Shown here: positions 1-8,077 of the stretch, piece by piece
Layout: each line of letters begins with the position of its first letter
Numbering within the stretch: position 1 is the first letter of the stretch
From: a virus
DNA length: 36,397 bases
Strand: one strand, 5' to 3'
IMG/VR virus record: IMGVR_UViG_3300030419_005935
Coordinates: 1-36,397 of that record
The notes under the pieces: generated by a model
Seen by the model: the letters and a program-made list of their open reading frames with translations, nothing else
The model's database searches: none
What the model was told of the DNA's origin: nothing
Made by a program: the position numbers and the translations under genes

Positions 1-743
1 GGTTGTTCTTTCTCATTTTCACCACCAATAATAAAATCTTCTTTTTCTGAAGGGCTCATATCAGAATTATCCATGCTAGCTGCTACTGCCTGCATGCCCC
101 TAGTGGCCAATGTATTTGAATAGGGTAAATAAACGGGGGCAGGTAAAGCTACTGGACTTTGGGCTTGCTTATGGCAGCTAATGATGTTTGCTTGTTTTTC
201 CGCTAAGCTAGCGCTAGGAAACGCGCATACTGCTTTTGTAACATTATTTATATTTTTTTGGCTCTCGCTAAGTCCCGGATCTAAATTTATTTTGCCGTTC
301 CCACACACCGCCATCTCTTCATTAATGACCACACATCCAGCCGCCCCTCTTCCTGTACTTCCTGCTCTTTTTCCAGCGAAAGATTTTTGAACTGGTAATG
401 GTCCAGATGGTTGATTACTGCTTACGGGCTCCACGCTATTAGAAGGTAAAGCTTGAATTTGATTAGATTTTCTTTTTTGCCCTTTGCAAGCTATTGGAGT
501 AACTATTGTTTGGCTTACTGGCGTTCCAGTGTTAGGATCTAACCCATAACCGCAATGCCAAACGCTGTTTCCACCGATATTAGTTCCCTTCGAAATTGAA
601 TTACCTTTCGAGTTTACGGCCTTTACAACTGTTTTACCACAGAAGTTCTCGGGGATTCCCTTTGAAGCACTTTCCGATTTGCTTACGGACACAAAGCAGC
701 CGGCTGCTCCTATTTCGTTATTTGTTATATTTTGTACGGGCAT
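1..743 (-). CDS. Partial virion-like protein of unknown function (3' end outside window)
   Basis: An open minus-strand frame starts at ATG 743 and is still open at base 1, giving at least 247 residues (MPVQNITNNEIGAAGCFVSV...). I do not recognise the family. The visible part has no signal peptide or membrane segment. It carries scattered cysteines, a Pro/Ser/Gln-rich middle (about residues 95-125) and a GKRAGSTGRGAAGC stretch, and looks modular and partly disordered. It is the last visible gene of the block downstream of the major capsid gene, so a virion role is an inference from position. A 60-base gap separates it from the upstream gene and holds a GTGTAATATTATC element. No strong Shine-Dalgarno is seen; AGG lies about 10 bases before the ATG. 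The plus-strand frame at 181-390 is its antisense shadow. Confidence 0.75.
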   Translation of the reverse strand, partial: MPVQNITNNEIGAAGCFVSVSKSESASKGIPENFCGKTVVKAVNSKGNSISKGTNIGGNSVWHCGYGLDPNTGTPVSQTIVTPIACKGQKRKSNQIQALPSNSVEPVSSNQPSGPLPVQKSFAGKRAGSTGRGAAGCVVINEEMAVCGNGKINLDPGLSESQKNINNVTKAVCAFPSASLAEKQANIISCHKQAQSPVALPAPVYLPYSNTLATRGMQAVAASMDNSDMSPSEKEDFIIGGENEKEQ

Positions 744-771
744 AATTTTACCTAAATTTTATAGACATTTA

Positions 772-784
772 GATAATATTACAC
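772..784 (-). promoter_or_regulatory. GTGTA/AT-rich element upstream of the partial left-end gene
   Basis: The minus strand reads GTGTAATATTATC, 28 bases before the ATG at 743. It is one copy of a motif that recurs in most intergenic gaps of this window. It resembles a -10 box (TGTAAT), but promoter activity is only inferred. Confidence 0.3.
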
Positions 785-803
785 GGGAAATATTAATAAA
801 TAA

Positions 804-1841
804 CTATGATATAGTTACTTTATTTACTTCTGGGAATTTAATACAGGGTACCTTATAAAAAGATTCGCTGAGATGCCCTGTCGTAGGGGGATCGCTCGAT
901 GTATCTACGGAATGCCCTGTAACCCTATATGTTAACAAAGTATTTAGAGTATCCTCCTCGCCTTGATTAGGGGTTGAGCAAGAGCAGTTATTAACGCCAT
1001 ACATAAGGCCTTGAGTATTAAATCTTTTACTTTGTCCAGAGGCTACTGTAAATTGATGAGAAACCCCGCTTAAATATTTACTATAATTAATCGATTGTTT
1101 TTTCGCCGGCATGTGGGCGAAAGAAAGCGGATCTATTTCAAAATTGTTAGTTTGCCAGCGGGAACCGTAAAAATCTGGTTTTATACCGCTTTCTAAATAT
1201 CTAAAGTCAGGAGTAACTTGCATTACATAACTTTTCGTCGGGCTTGTGTCTGAAGGCGGGATAAACCAAACTTCTCCACAGATACCTTCGCACTCTTTGG
1301 GCTGAACTCTCCCGTTGTACATAGCCAAACCCATAACCCAATTTACTAAAGTTGCATGACTGACGAAGGTGCTCTTAAGCGAATCAATTTTATCTTTACT
1401 TATCCAAATTTCTTCTTTTACTAAGCATTGATTATTGTTCTCATAGAAAAATGTACCATCTATACCTAGAATTAGAACATCAATAGTTGTTGCTGTCTCA
1501 TTTGAGAATTGAACGTATGTGTTTTTGTTTAAAGGGCTGTCCTCTATCAAGCTTTTCATTAAAGCTACTTGATTAGTAATTCTAAATTTTAACCTATTCT
1601 CTTCAGATACCCAGCATCCGTTAGTCCCTAAGCCCTTCATTTTGACGATACTTGCAGCGCTCAAACTTGAGCCTACACCTTGACAAGCGTCAGCTTTTAT
1701 GCATTGATGCCTTAGAAGGCCCGCTGTGCTATCTTCATACCCCCTAACTTCAGCTTGATCTAAAGTATCCCTGCGGCCAACTGGACTATTCTTTTTGCTG
1801 TCCAGTCTTATATTTTTTTGATCTTCAAAACGAAATGACAT
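804..1841 (-). CDS. Hypothetical virion-associated protein, 345 aa
   Basis: This is a complete ORF with ATG at 1841. It starts 13 bases after the stop of the upstream 175-aa gene, so the two are probably co-transcribed. I do not recognise the family. The product is soluble with no membrane segment. It has several cysteines, including a CSC pair near residue 284 and an ECEGICGEVW stretch near residue 184. Its N-terminus is charged (MSFRFEDQKNIRLDSKK) and the rest looks like a mixed beta-rich fold. Its place among genes following the capsid suggests a head-completion, neck or fibre component; this is inference only. The ribosome-binding site is weak (AAAGAA). Confidence 0.75.
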   Translation of the reverse strand: MSFRFEDQKNIRLDSKKNSPVGRRDTLDQAEVRGYEDSTAGLLRHQCIKADACQGVGSSLSAASIVKMKGLGTNGCWVSEENRLKFRITNQVALMKSLIEDSPLNKNTYVQFSNETATTIDVLILGIDGTFFYENNNQCLVKEEIWISKDKIDSLKSTFVSHATLVNWVMGLAMYNGRVQPKECEGICGEVWFIPPSDTSPTKSYVMQVTPDFRYLESGIKPDFYGSRWQTNNFEIDPLSFAHMPAKKQSINYSKYLSGVSHQFTVASGQSKRFNTQGLMYGVNNCSCSTPNQGEEDTLNTLLTYRVTGHSVDTSSDPPTTGHLSESFYKVPCIKFPEVNKVTIS

Positions 1842-1854
1842 AATTCAATATTCT

Positions 1855-2382
1855 TTAATCTGTTATGGTGGTAAATTGTCCTAGCTGGACATTATCCGCA
1901 ATACCCCTAAGGGTGGGCTGGTATCTTGAATAATAATAGTTAAAGGTTTTTAATTTATATTTAACTGCATTACCTCGGTAATCCACGCCATCTTTTTCCT
2001 CGGCTTGTATATCATCGTATTGCTGTTTTAACGCGGCCTGATAGTTTTCATCAAAAATCTGAGATACATATTCAGAATAACTATTATTATTATAATAAGA
2101 ATAAGGGGGCCTACAAGTCATGATAAAAAATTCTGATTCTGCTTCATTCTTTGTTAGATCGCAGTTTTTCAAATACATGCCTAAGGTTTCATCCCTTACA
2201 TATCCATAGTTTAAACTAACTGGGCTAAAAGAATAGTTAAGAATTTGTTTTAATTTAGTAGGTTCGATTCTGTATCTAGGGTCTTCATCTACCCCTATTA
2301 AATTTTGAGAGGCATCATTGAAGACTATCTTCCCCTCGAATTCGAAATAATAGTACTTCTTTTTTACATAAGGTGTTAGCAT
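1855..2382 (-). CDS. Hypothetical virion-associated protein, 175 aa
   Basis: ATG at 2382 lies almost on the stop of the upstream 458-aa gene (end 2384). The ribosome-binding site AGGAG sits inside the end of that gene, nine bases before the ATG, so translation is probably coupled. The product is very tyrosine-rich, with KKKYYYFEF near the N-terminus, a YSYYNNNSYSEY stretch near residue 95 and FNYYYSRYQP near residue 148. No cysteine cluster, signal peptide or membrane segment is visible. I do not recognise the family. Position in the post-capsid block and a size typical of neck or completion proteins make a structural role plausible, but this is inference. Confidence 0.75.
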   Translation of the reverse strand: MLTPYVKKKYYYFEFEGKIVFNDASQNLIGVDEDPRYRIEPTKLKQILNYSFSPVSLNYGYVRDETLGMYLKNCDLTKNEAESEFFIMTCRPPYSYYNNNSYSEYVSQIFDENYQAALKQQYDDIQAEEKDGVDYRGNAVKYKLKTFNYYYSRYQPTLRGIADNVQLGQFTTITD

Positions 2383-2383
2383 A

Positions 2384-3760
2384 TTAAATTACTCCTGTAT
2401 ATAGTTTGTTCATGTAATAGTGATATTTTTTCATATTTGACCCGCTAGCTCTCCACCCAGCAAGTATTAATAGATTATCTAATTTTCTTAGACAATCGAC
2501 ATGGGCTAAAGTGCTTGCCATGCCCTGCGCATTTCTTGGGTCTGTCATGTCTATACCTTCTCCAGAACCAGAAACAGTAATATTAAAGTTGTTTAGATTA
2601 CCACCGAATTCAGATAGACCGGTAGGTACCGCCTCGACCCTTCCATGGAATCCCATTTTTTCTCCGTTAGCGCTCCAGACCTCTATTTTATAAGGGGTAT
2701 TAGCTGGAATAACTCCATCCCAGTTGTATCCCGTTAAAACAGGAACCTTGGATTGACCAGTATAAGCCACTAATCCATTACCTAGCTCATCTCCGGTAGT
2801 TGCATACTCAGAGTAAAAATTAGTTCCGGTAATAGTTGCTTCTCCAGTAATTGCTGATTTAGTACCAGAAACATCAAATTTACTACCTACAACTGCTGAT
2901 TTGAAAACAGTTCCGCTAGGAATAATATAATTCTTGGAAGAAAGATAACTGATCTTAGCCTTTTTAGTAAATCCAAAGGATCCGCTTGCTCCTGTCCAAG
3001 GTAAACTACGAGCATCGTTTTGGCCAGTAAACCAAGACCCCGGGCCCGCTGCACCACTAAATCTAGACAATCCATTTTTGCCACTATGGTGATATGTGCC
3101 AGTGCCCTCTATGAAACCAGTAAAGCTTAATTCTTCATGAGGAGAAACCCATACAATTTTTTCTTTATGGATTCCGCTATTTACCCCTCCGGGCCCAGTT
3201 CTAAATCGACCAGTTTTAATAATAATTAAATCATTTAATTCTCTTATTTCCTCTGTCGCCCTCAAATGAACGGCATCTTTAAATGGCTTACACCAAGTCG
3301 AACGCTGATTAGGGATTGACCAATTTTTATTATTTCTAGAATAATGGAAAACAAATTTTCCTCCCGCCCCTTGAGTTTGAATAACTGAGTGTCGAGCAGA
3401 CTTAGAAAGGTATAGAAACCTGTCCATCTCCAAGTGAGAGTATCTCGCTAGCGCAAATCCATAGACAAATAAAGAATTGTTATAATGCAAGACCATTCCT
3501 CTGCTTGATCTATAAAATGAACCACCGCCGCTTAAAGAAACCTCCGCTTCTGTAGAGTAATCCAATTGAAATCTAGCTTTTACTTCCCCTCTGTCCACAA
3601 ATAACTCTAAATTGTCAGTGGTATCGAGAAACTTAGTGGCCTCTATGCTCCCGTCTTGATGAATTTTTACTTTTGAGCTTGCCCCGTCTGGCCCTAACAA
3701 TAGAGAGGCGTCGTTTCCCGGCTCATATTCTTCGAATCTTCTTGTATAAGGATGTGCCAT
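2384..3760 (-). CDS. Fibre-like virion protein, 458 aa
   Basis: This is a complete ORF with ATG at 3760 and is the first gene after the MCP terminator. The composition is Gly/Ser/Thr/Asn-rich, without charged coiled coils or membrane segments. The N-terminal part (about 20-60: LLGPDGASSKVKIHQDGSIE) resembles the short beta repeats used to attach fibre-like proteins, and a similar style is seen at the start of the 580-aa fibre protein. The middle (about 200-330) is a glycine-rich beta-type region. I read it as a fibre or capsid-surface protein; no catalytic motif is visible. No clear Shine-Dalgarno precedes the ATG. A GTGTAACGTAAC element lies in the upstream gap and may initiate transcription after the terminator. 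Confidence 0.7.
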   Translation of the reverse strand: MAHPYTRRFEEYEPGNDASLLLGPDGASSKVKIHQDGSIEATKFLDTTDNLELFVDRGEVKARFQLDYSTEAEVSLSGGGSFYRSSRGMVLHYNNSLFVYGFALARYSHLEMDRFLYLSKSARHSVIQTQGAGGKFVFHYSRNNKNWSIPNQRSTWCKPFKDAVHLRATEEIRELNDLIIIKTGRFRTGPGGVNSGIHKEKIVWVSPHEELSFTGFIEGTGTYHHSGKNGLSRFSGAAGPGSWFTGQNDARSLPWTGASGSFGFTKKAKISYLSSKNYIIPSGTVFKSAVVGSKFDVSGTKSAITGEATITGTNFYSEYATTGDELGNGLVAYTGQSKVPVLTGYNWDGVIPANTPYKIEVWSANGEKMGFHGRVEAVPTGLSEFGGNLNNFNITVSGSGEGIDMTDPRNAQGMASTLAHVDCLRKLDNLLILAGWRASGSNMKKYHYYMNKLYTGVI

Positions 3761-3821
3761 AATGAATTAAATTTGAATGTTGTCTACAAGTTACGTTACA
3801 CCAGTTTGTTAATATCTAGAC

Positions 3822-3848
3822 AAAAAAAGGCCGAGGAAAACCTCGGCC
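3822..3848 (-). terminator. Rho-independent terminator after the major capsid gene
   Basis: A perfect 8-bp stem GGCCGAGG/CCTCGGCC with a 4-base loop is followed on the minus strand by seven T residues. It lies 24 bases beyond the capsid stop codon. On the plus strand the same stem is followed by GTGTTTTTT, so it could also act in that direction. It is the strongest terminator in the window. Confidence 0.9.
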
Positions 3849-3871
3849 AGTGTTTTTTAATTATTTGTCGT

Positions 3872-5029
3872 TTAGACGTGAATTCCAACGATTGCGCGAG
3901 AATCAAGACATACACGGCCCTCTTCCAGAGATCCGTAGAATCCGATTCTTTCAGCACGGCTCACGAACTGATCATCAGGAACGGCCACGAAGGTCGAACC
4001 GCTGTCAGCATGACGAGCAACTGGGCGGATAAATGAGTCACGGCTCAAGTCCAATCCTACAAGAACCTCATGGTTAGAGGCGCCTGAAGAAAGATCTAAC
4101 GATCCGTTTCTAGTTCCTCCGCTAGCGTGAGGAGCGTAGTGAGTCAGTCCGCTGGCGTCTACAAATGTCTTATAAAGAGCATTGTATTTCTTGCCATTAC
4201 CGAACTCGAGCATCTCATGCAGAACTACCCCATAAAGGGAAGACATTCCTGCGCTGCTCCAAATATCGCTCCGGACGTTATCGGGAAGAGAAACTGGTCC
4301 AGTTTCCTTCGAGCCTACGTCAAGATCATTTACAGGATTGTAAGCGAATCCGCGAACGTCCTCCATCATCTCGGGGCTTAAGAACAAGTCAGTAAGTCCT
4401 CTGGCGCTGAAGTCAGCTGGGGTTCCGTCGTTACCTGTTCCTGCCCAAGAACCATTAATTCTCTTGACCAAAGTCATAAGAGCGTTAATGTCAGAAGGCA
4501 AGAACTGGTTAGCGTCCATACCACCGATGGTATGTACTGCACCGTTCGTGTTAGCCTCTGCAAGGGCCTTAAGAATAACGGCCCAAGCGTTTCTTTCCTG
4601 TTTCAGGAGAACCTCTTGAGACATTCTTTCGATAGTCTTGCTGAGAACATCAAGACGAGCGCGTCTGGCATACTTCTTGAGGAAAGTCACTGCACTATCG
4701 AGTCGATAGGTAGCGATTTTCATCTCAGCCATACCTTCGACATGACTGGTCGGTAGTCCACCGGCGATTCCTTGAGACCAAACGGTAATATGATCTTGAT
4801 TTTCGTTATAGTATAAGTCAAGTGGGTAGCTTGGGCTATCGTCTTCGTCATATTCATTGTCGACGAAGATCAGACTTGCTGTTCCAGCCTGTTGAATAAC
4901 TTGCTGAACAACCGGTCCAATAAAAGATGCGAAAGCCTCTTGGGCCTCGCGCGCTTCAGTAGCGTTTCTGGACCCCATAGCCTTAATAAGCTCTACTTGC
5001 TCTGGAGTGTTTTTTAATTTAAGTTTCAT
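3872..5029 (-). CDS. Major capsid protein (HK97-fold type), 385 aa
   Basis: This is predicted to form the icosahedral shell. The call rests on context and protein style: it directly follows a protease/scaffold gene and a decoration-protein gene, has a good ribosome-binding site (AAGGAA) and is closed by a strong terminator, as expected for the most abundant late protein. At 385 aa the length fits HK97-fold capsid proteins. The N-terminal region (1-50) is helical and Gln/Ala-rich. A long alpha segment at about 110-160 resembles the spine helix, and the C-terminus (about 340-385) has the usual mixed beta P-domain look. No single diagnostic motif exists for this fold, so structure prediction would be the firm test. 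The gene starts 23 bases after the decoration gene and is probably co-transcribed with it. Confidence 0.85.
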   Translation of the reverse strand: MKLKLKNTPEQVELIKAMGSRNATEAREAQEAFASFIGPVVQQVIQQAGTASLIFVDNEYDEDDSPSYPLDLYYNENQDHITVWSQGIAGGLPTSHVEGMAEMKIATYRLDSAVTFLKKYARRARLDVLSKTIERMSQEVLLKQERNAWAVILKALAEANTNGAVHTIGGMDANQFLPSDINALMTLVKRINGSWAGTGNDGTPADFSARGLTDLFLSPEMMEDVRGFAYNPVNDLDVGSKETGPVSLPDNVRSDIWSSAGMSSLYGVVLHEMLEFGNGKKYNALYKTFVDASGLTHYAPHASGGTRNGSLDLSSGASNHEVLVGLDLSRDSFIRPVARHADSGSTFVAVPDDQFVSRAERIGFYGSLEEGRVCLDSRAIVGIHV

Positions 5030-5052
5030 TTCAATAATTCCTTGTTGAATGT

Positions 5053-5607
5053 TTACAGTTCAATCTTAAGCAAGATATGGTTGTTGGTATCCTTAGTTCC
5101 TAGTACTTTGCCTACGGCTGCAGCACTATGAGCTTGGGTTTTACTTAATTCACCGGCTGCCGTAGCATAAACCGTTGCCCCAACTGTTGGGTCATCGGTA
5201 GCTAAAGTGGAACCGCTATATAAAACGATACCCTTTGTCAGAACTGGTACTGCTTGCCCACTTACTGCAACGCCCATCTCTGCGGCCTTGCGTGGGTTGT
5301 AAATAAGTTTCTCGCCGTTTTCGTCGGTCTCTTTCACGTCGTAAAGAGTAAGACCCAGAGGTACGTCATACCCACCAGTAACAGTAGTTAACTTGGAGGG
5401 GACTCCGTATCTTTCAGAAACAGTATTGTTGAATGTAGCGCCAAGATGCTGGGATCCCATCATCTCGATTGGCTCATTTGTATTCAACCATCCGTTACCT
5501 TGGATTCTTACAAGCGTTCCCTTGTTAAGGGGAAGGCTTCCACTAAACGCAAAGAGATTAACAACGTCGTGTTCGCTATAGTCTCTAAATGGTAATAATG
5601 TTGGCAT
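5053..5607 (-). CDS. Capsid decoration/minor head protein, 184 aa
   Basis: This is a small beta-rich protein immediately upstream of the MCP gene and downstream of protease/scaffold, the usual slot for decoration or cement proteins. The sequence is Gly/Val/Thr-rich. The C-terminal half (PTVGATVYATAAGELSKT, then AVGKVLG and a final hydrophobic ILLKIEL) looks like the DUF2190-type head proteins with a KGT/G-V-A repeat style; this is a family resemblance by eye. It has no signal peptide or membrane segment. The start ATG at 5607 has a strong ribosome-binding site in TTATATAAACAAGGAAA, nearly the same leader as the holin gene. High expression together with MCP is likely. Confidence 0.7.
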   Translation of the reverse strand: MPTLLPFRDYSEHDVVNLFAFSGSLPLNKGTLVRIQGNGWLNTNEPIEMMGSQHLGATFNNTVSERYGVPSKLTTVTGGYDVPLGLTLYDVKETDENGEKLIYNPRKAAEMGVAVSGQAVPVLTKGIVLYSGSTLATDDPTVGATVYATAAGELSKTQAHSAAAVGKVLGTKDTNNHILLKIEL

Positions 5608-5613
5608 AATTTT

Positions 5614-5630
5614 TTTCCTTGTTTATATAA
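5614..5630 (-). promoter_or_regulatory. Shared leader TATATAA + AACAAGGAAA before the decoration gene
   Basis: The minus strand reads TTATATAAACAAGGAAA, an AT-rich box fused to a strong Shine-Dalgarno seven bases before the ATG. The holin leader at 20499-20514 is identical except for one missing A. This suggests a conserved expression signal for abundant late products. Confidence 0.4.
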
Positions 5631-5635
5631 AATAA

Positions 5636-7171
5636 TTAATGTTTAATGTCAAACTGATCAAGCCCAAAAGCGCTCTTATACTTATCGTAAAGAGTAGGAG
5701 CACTAGCTTCTACAGAAGCGGGCACGATATCTTCTTGTTTTTCTGCCTGCTCTAAAGCGGAATCAACAACTTCGTCGTTAGACTCAGTGGTTTCTTCTTG
5801 TGCTTCAGAAGTTTCAACCTTCTGTTCAGGTTCCTTTTGGGCCTCCTCAGCTTCCGCTGAAGCCTTAAGGCTTTCCTTGTTCTTTTGAGAAAGAAGGACA
5901 GCCATCTTTTCCCAATAAGATTTAAATTGATCCTCGTCCAAGTCCTTAAGGTCAGAAGCGATGATATTACGATCATCATCATTGAGATCATAAGTTTCGT
6001 CCATGGATGCCATTCTCTGATTGTAAACTTCTAGAGCTTCTTTTTCAGCTTTTTCGGCTTCCATTTCTTCAACTTTTTTCTCAAGCGCCTCGGCTTTCTC
6101 GTTGGCGTTTTGGATTTCGGTTTTGAGGGTTTCATGATCGTTAGAAAGAGTCTCATGCTTTTCAGCAGCTTCTTTTAATTGCTCATCATACTTTACTTTT
6201 TCAGCAGAGTATTGTTCAGAGGCCTTTTCTAGTTCGTCCTCGATAAAGTCGGCAATAGCAGAAGCAGAAAGCGCTTTCAATGAATCATCTGTTATGTCTT
6301 GAATTCTTGTTATTTTCATGATACTAGTATTATCTGCATGGTTATTTACATTATTTTGTTCAATTTGTGAAACATTTTGTTCTTTACTTGCATCCTCACT
6401 CGAGGAAGACTTTGTTAGTTCATTTAGCTTTTCTTTAACCGCAACTCCCTGCACATCTGCAGCGGGGGTTTCCGTTAAGCCTATTCCTAAAGGAACAATA
6501 TCATTTACAACTTTTCTGTAAATGTTTCTTCCGTCCTCGAGCTTCCCAGAACCCCCAAGACTTCTTAAATTATCTTCTAATGCCTCTATTTGTTGCGCAT
6601 TTGACACTATTTCGGCATTTTCTATGTTTTTTTCGTCATCTTTTGTTAATGCCAGTTCATAATCAGAAAAGCCCAATTCCCAACTGGCAGATATTTTTTG
6701 ATAATAACTACTAGTAGGATCATTAGAGTTTTCTATCATATCCGCTAATTCATTATTAACTATTTTCCAAACAACACCCCCCAAGGTAACATTAAATGGG
6801 CCAGTCATGTCTTTTACTTTTTCTTCTTCTATTGGGGCGTCTGTTCCAAATTCCGTAAAACTAGCAGATAAAATAGTGCCAACCACTCTTTCTCTATTAT
6901 GTTCAATATTAATTGGTTTATTAATAAAATCTTTATACATTTCAGCAGCCGTCGCGCCGTCTACGACATCACCGTTTTTATTAACCCTATTAGCAACGAA
7001 TGCATTGAAGGCTATAGGTAATAAATCGATATTTCTTTCGGTATCCACTTCTGGGACAAAACGACCTACGTCCATTAAGCTCGCCATCGCAAGATATTTA
7101 TCCTTCTCTTCGGGAACTAATGGCCGAAGAGTTATATTGCTAAAAATGGTAGTATATTTAAACTCTTTCAT
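5636..7171 (-). CDS. Prohead protease fused to scaffold protein, 511 aa
   Basis: The N-terminal half (about 1-235) looks like a phage prohead serine protease of the herpesvirus-like class: a conserved-type His in INIEHNRE (His91) and a candidate catalytic Ser in KISASWELG (Ser161 or Ser163). A polar linker follows (about 245-283, Ser/Asn/Gln/Glu-rich). The C-terminal half is then highly charged and coiled-coil (about 310-385), with a Glu-rich acidic segment (about 435-485), as in scaffolds. It should drive prohead assembly and then be cleaved. I chose ATG 7171 rather than the TTG three bases upstream because AGAGG lies six bases before the ATG and the ATG overlaps the previous stop (TGATG). 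An in-frame Met-Lys-Ile at residue 285 (base 6319) marks the scaffold boundary and could be an internal start, though no ribosome site precedes it. Confidence 0.85.
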   Translation of the reverse strand: MKEFKYTTIFSNITLRPLVPEEKDKYLAMASLMDVGRFVPEVDTERNIDLLPIAFNAFVANRVNKNGDVVDGATAAEMYKDFINKPINIEHNRERVVGTILSASFTEFGTDAPIEEEKVKDMTGPFNVTLGGVVWKIVNNELADMIENSNDPTSSYYQKISASWELGFSDYELALTKDDEKNIENAEIVSNAQQIEALEDNLRSLGGSGKLEDGRNIYRKVVNDIVPLGIGLTETPAADVQGVAVKEKLNELTKSSSSEDASKEQNVSQIEQNNVNNHADNTSIMKITRIQDITDDSLKALSASAIADFIEDELEKASEQYSAEKVKYDEQLKEAAEKHETLSNDHETLKTEIQNANEKAEALEKKVEEMEAEKAEKEALEVYNQRMASMDETYDLNDDDRNIIASDLKDLDEDQFKSYWEKMAVLLSQKNKESLKASAEAEEAQKEPEQKVETSEAQEETTESNDEVVDSALEQAEKQEDIVPASVEASAPTLYDKYKSAFGLDQFDIKH

Positions 7172-7482
7172 CAAAGGCCTCTATTATTATCTTTAATATA
7201 ATAAGTTATAGTTACATTACCGTCACTACTCCAGACGGCAGTGTTTTCTCCGCAATCAATAGGAGCCCTAAAGTTGGAATGACCAGCCGGACAATACATT
7301 ATAATAGTTCCGCCTCCGCTGGTAGCCGTACTAATCGTGGTCGCTGCCGAAGCCATTATATCACAAATTACTGCGCTCTTGCCAGCGCCCGGGGCGCTAA
7401 GTATTTTACCAGCACCATTTTGACTTTCTTTAGCCCAACTTTTTGGTGTGCCTGTATCTTTAAAATGTATTTGATTAGCCAT
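7171..7482 (-). CDS. Small beta-sandwich virion protein, 103 aa
   Basis: This complete small ORF has its stop TGA overlapping the ATG of the protease/scaffold gene by one base, so the two are translationally coupled. The segment GAGKILSAPGAGKSAVICD followed by Ala/Thr/Gly-rich beta strands and GENTAVWSSDGNVTITYYI resembles a common type of small phage jelly-roll surface protein in which a S-A-P-G-A-G-K turn precedes beta strands. That resemblance is by eye. It is not a P-loop ATPase, because the GKS lacks the required spacing. No signal peptide or membrane segment is visible. The likely role is a minor head or neck surface protein, inferred from position and fold style. Confidence 0.65.
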   Translation of the reverse strand: MANQIHFKDTGTPKSWAKESQNGAGKILSAPGAGKSAVICDIMASAATTISTATSGGGTIIMYCPAGHSNFRAPIDCGENTAVWSSDGNVTITYYIKDNNRGL

Positions 7483-7485
7483 AAC

Positions 7486-7998
7486 TTAAATAAATTCAAA
7501 ATTTGTAGATTGCTTTTTTTCTTCTTCTAGGAATAAATCTTCTATATGTTTAAAATCATAATTTAGATTATTTTCTTCTATTATTTTTTTTGCACTAGCG
7601 AAGTCTTCTTGAGAAGGAATCCAAGAATCAGAAATGTCGATGTAAGATCTTAAGTTTACTTTATGGTCGTTTAGATCTGGTAGTTGACCCAACTTAGCTC
7701 TTGTAAATAAATTGACTCTAGCCATTGCCCATTCTCCGCAGCTATAATCTGAATCGGTTGATTGGTTACAATCTCCCGCTCCCCTAATATATACTTTCTT
7801 AACTTGAGCTAAAGTAATTTTTTTGTTTGGGTTCTCTTCGTTATGAATTGTTACTTTTTTTTCTAGGGCTTCTATTACCCTAATGGAGAAGTCCACAACC
7901 TCTTGTTGCATATCGTTTCCGCTTTGAGCATGCTGCTGTTTTTTTTCATCGACGGAAACAATTTGGTCCGTAAAATCTATTTCTTTTTCTCTTCTCAT
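7486..7998 (-). CDS. Hypothetical protein in head cluster, 170 aa
   Basis: This is a soluble acidic protein with a charged N-terminus (MRREKEIDFTDQ). It has a helical segment at about 30-55, a central part with CNQSTDSDYSCGEWAMARVN (about 77-96) and a C-terminal helical tail ending in EEEKKQSTNFEFI. Two cysteines flank an acidic loop. I do not recognise the family. It sits three bases upstream of the small beta-sandwich protein and leads a short run into protease/scaffold, so it may be a head-completion or chaperone-like protein; this is inference. There is no clear Shine-Dalgarno. The 79-base upstream gap has a GTGTATTTTATAG element and a 12-bp palindrome. Confidence 0.7.
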   Translation of the reverse strand: MRREKEIDFTDQIVSVDEKKQQHAQSGNDMQQEVVDFSIRVIEALEKKVTIHNEENPNKKITLAQVKKVYIRGAGDCNQSTDSDYSCGEWAMARVNLFTRAKLGQLPDLNDHKVNLRSYIDISDSWIPSQEDFASAKKIIEENNLNYDFKHIEDLFLEEEKKQSTNFEFI

Positions 7999-8023
7999 GT
8001 TAATTTAAAAAGTGCAATTCTTA

Positions 8024-8036
8024 CTATAAAATACAC
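8024..8036 (-). promoter_or_regulatory. GTGTA/AT-rich element upstream of the protease/capsid run
   Basis: The minus strand reads GTGTATTTTATAG, 25 bases before ATG 7998. It matches the copy upstream of phoH (GTGTAAATTATAG) at 11 of 13 positions. It is a plausible promoter for the 170-aa/protease/capsid operon, inferred from recurrence only. A perfect palindrome TTTATGCATAAA lies just upstream at 8059-8070 and could be an operator. Confidence 0.35.
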
Positions 8037-8077
8037 GAAAATCTTAATGTATGGAAGTTTTATGCATAAACATCGTT

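Noticed and set aside
6320-6345. Ribosome site for an independent scaffold start at 6319
   Set aside because: No AGGAG-like sequence was found in the 20 bases upstream of the internal ATG.
7171-7482. P-loop (Walker A) in the 103-aa protein, APGAGKS
   Set aside because: The spacing lacks the required Gly/Ala before four residues and GKS, there is no Walker B, and the rest is beta-rich; a surface jelly-roll turn fits better.
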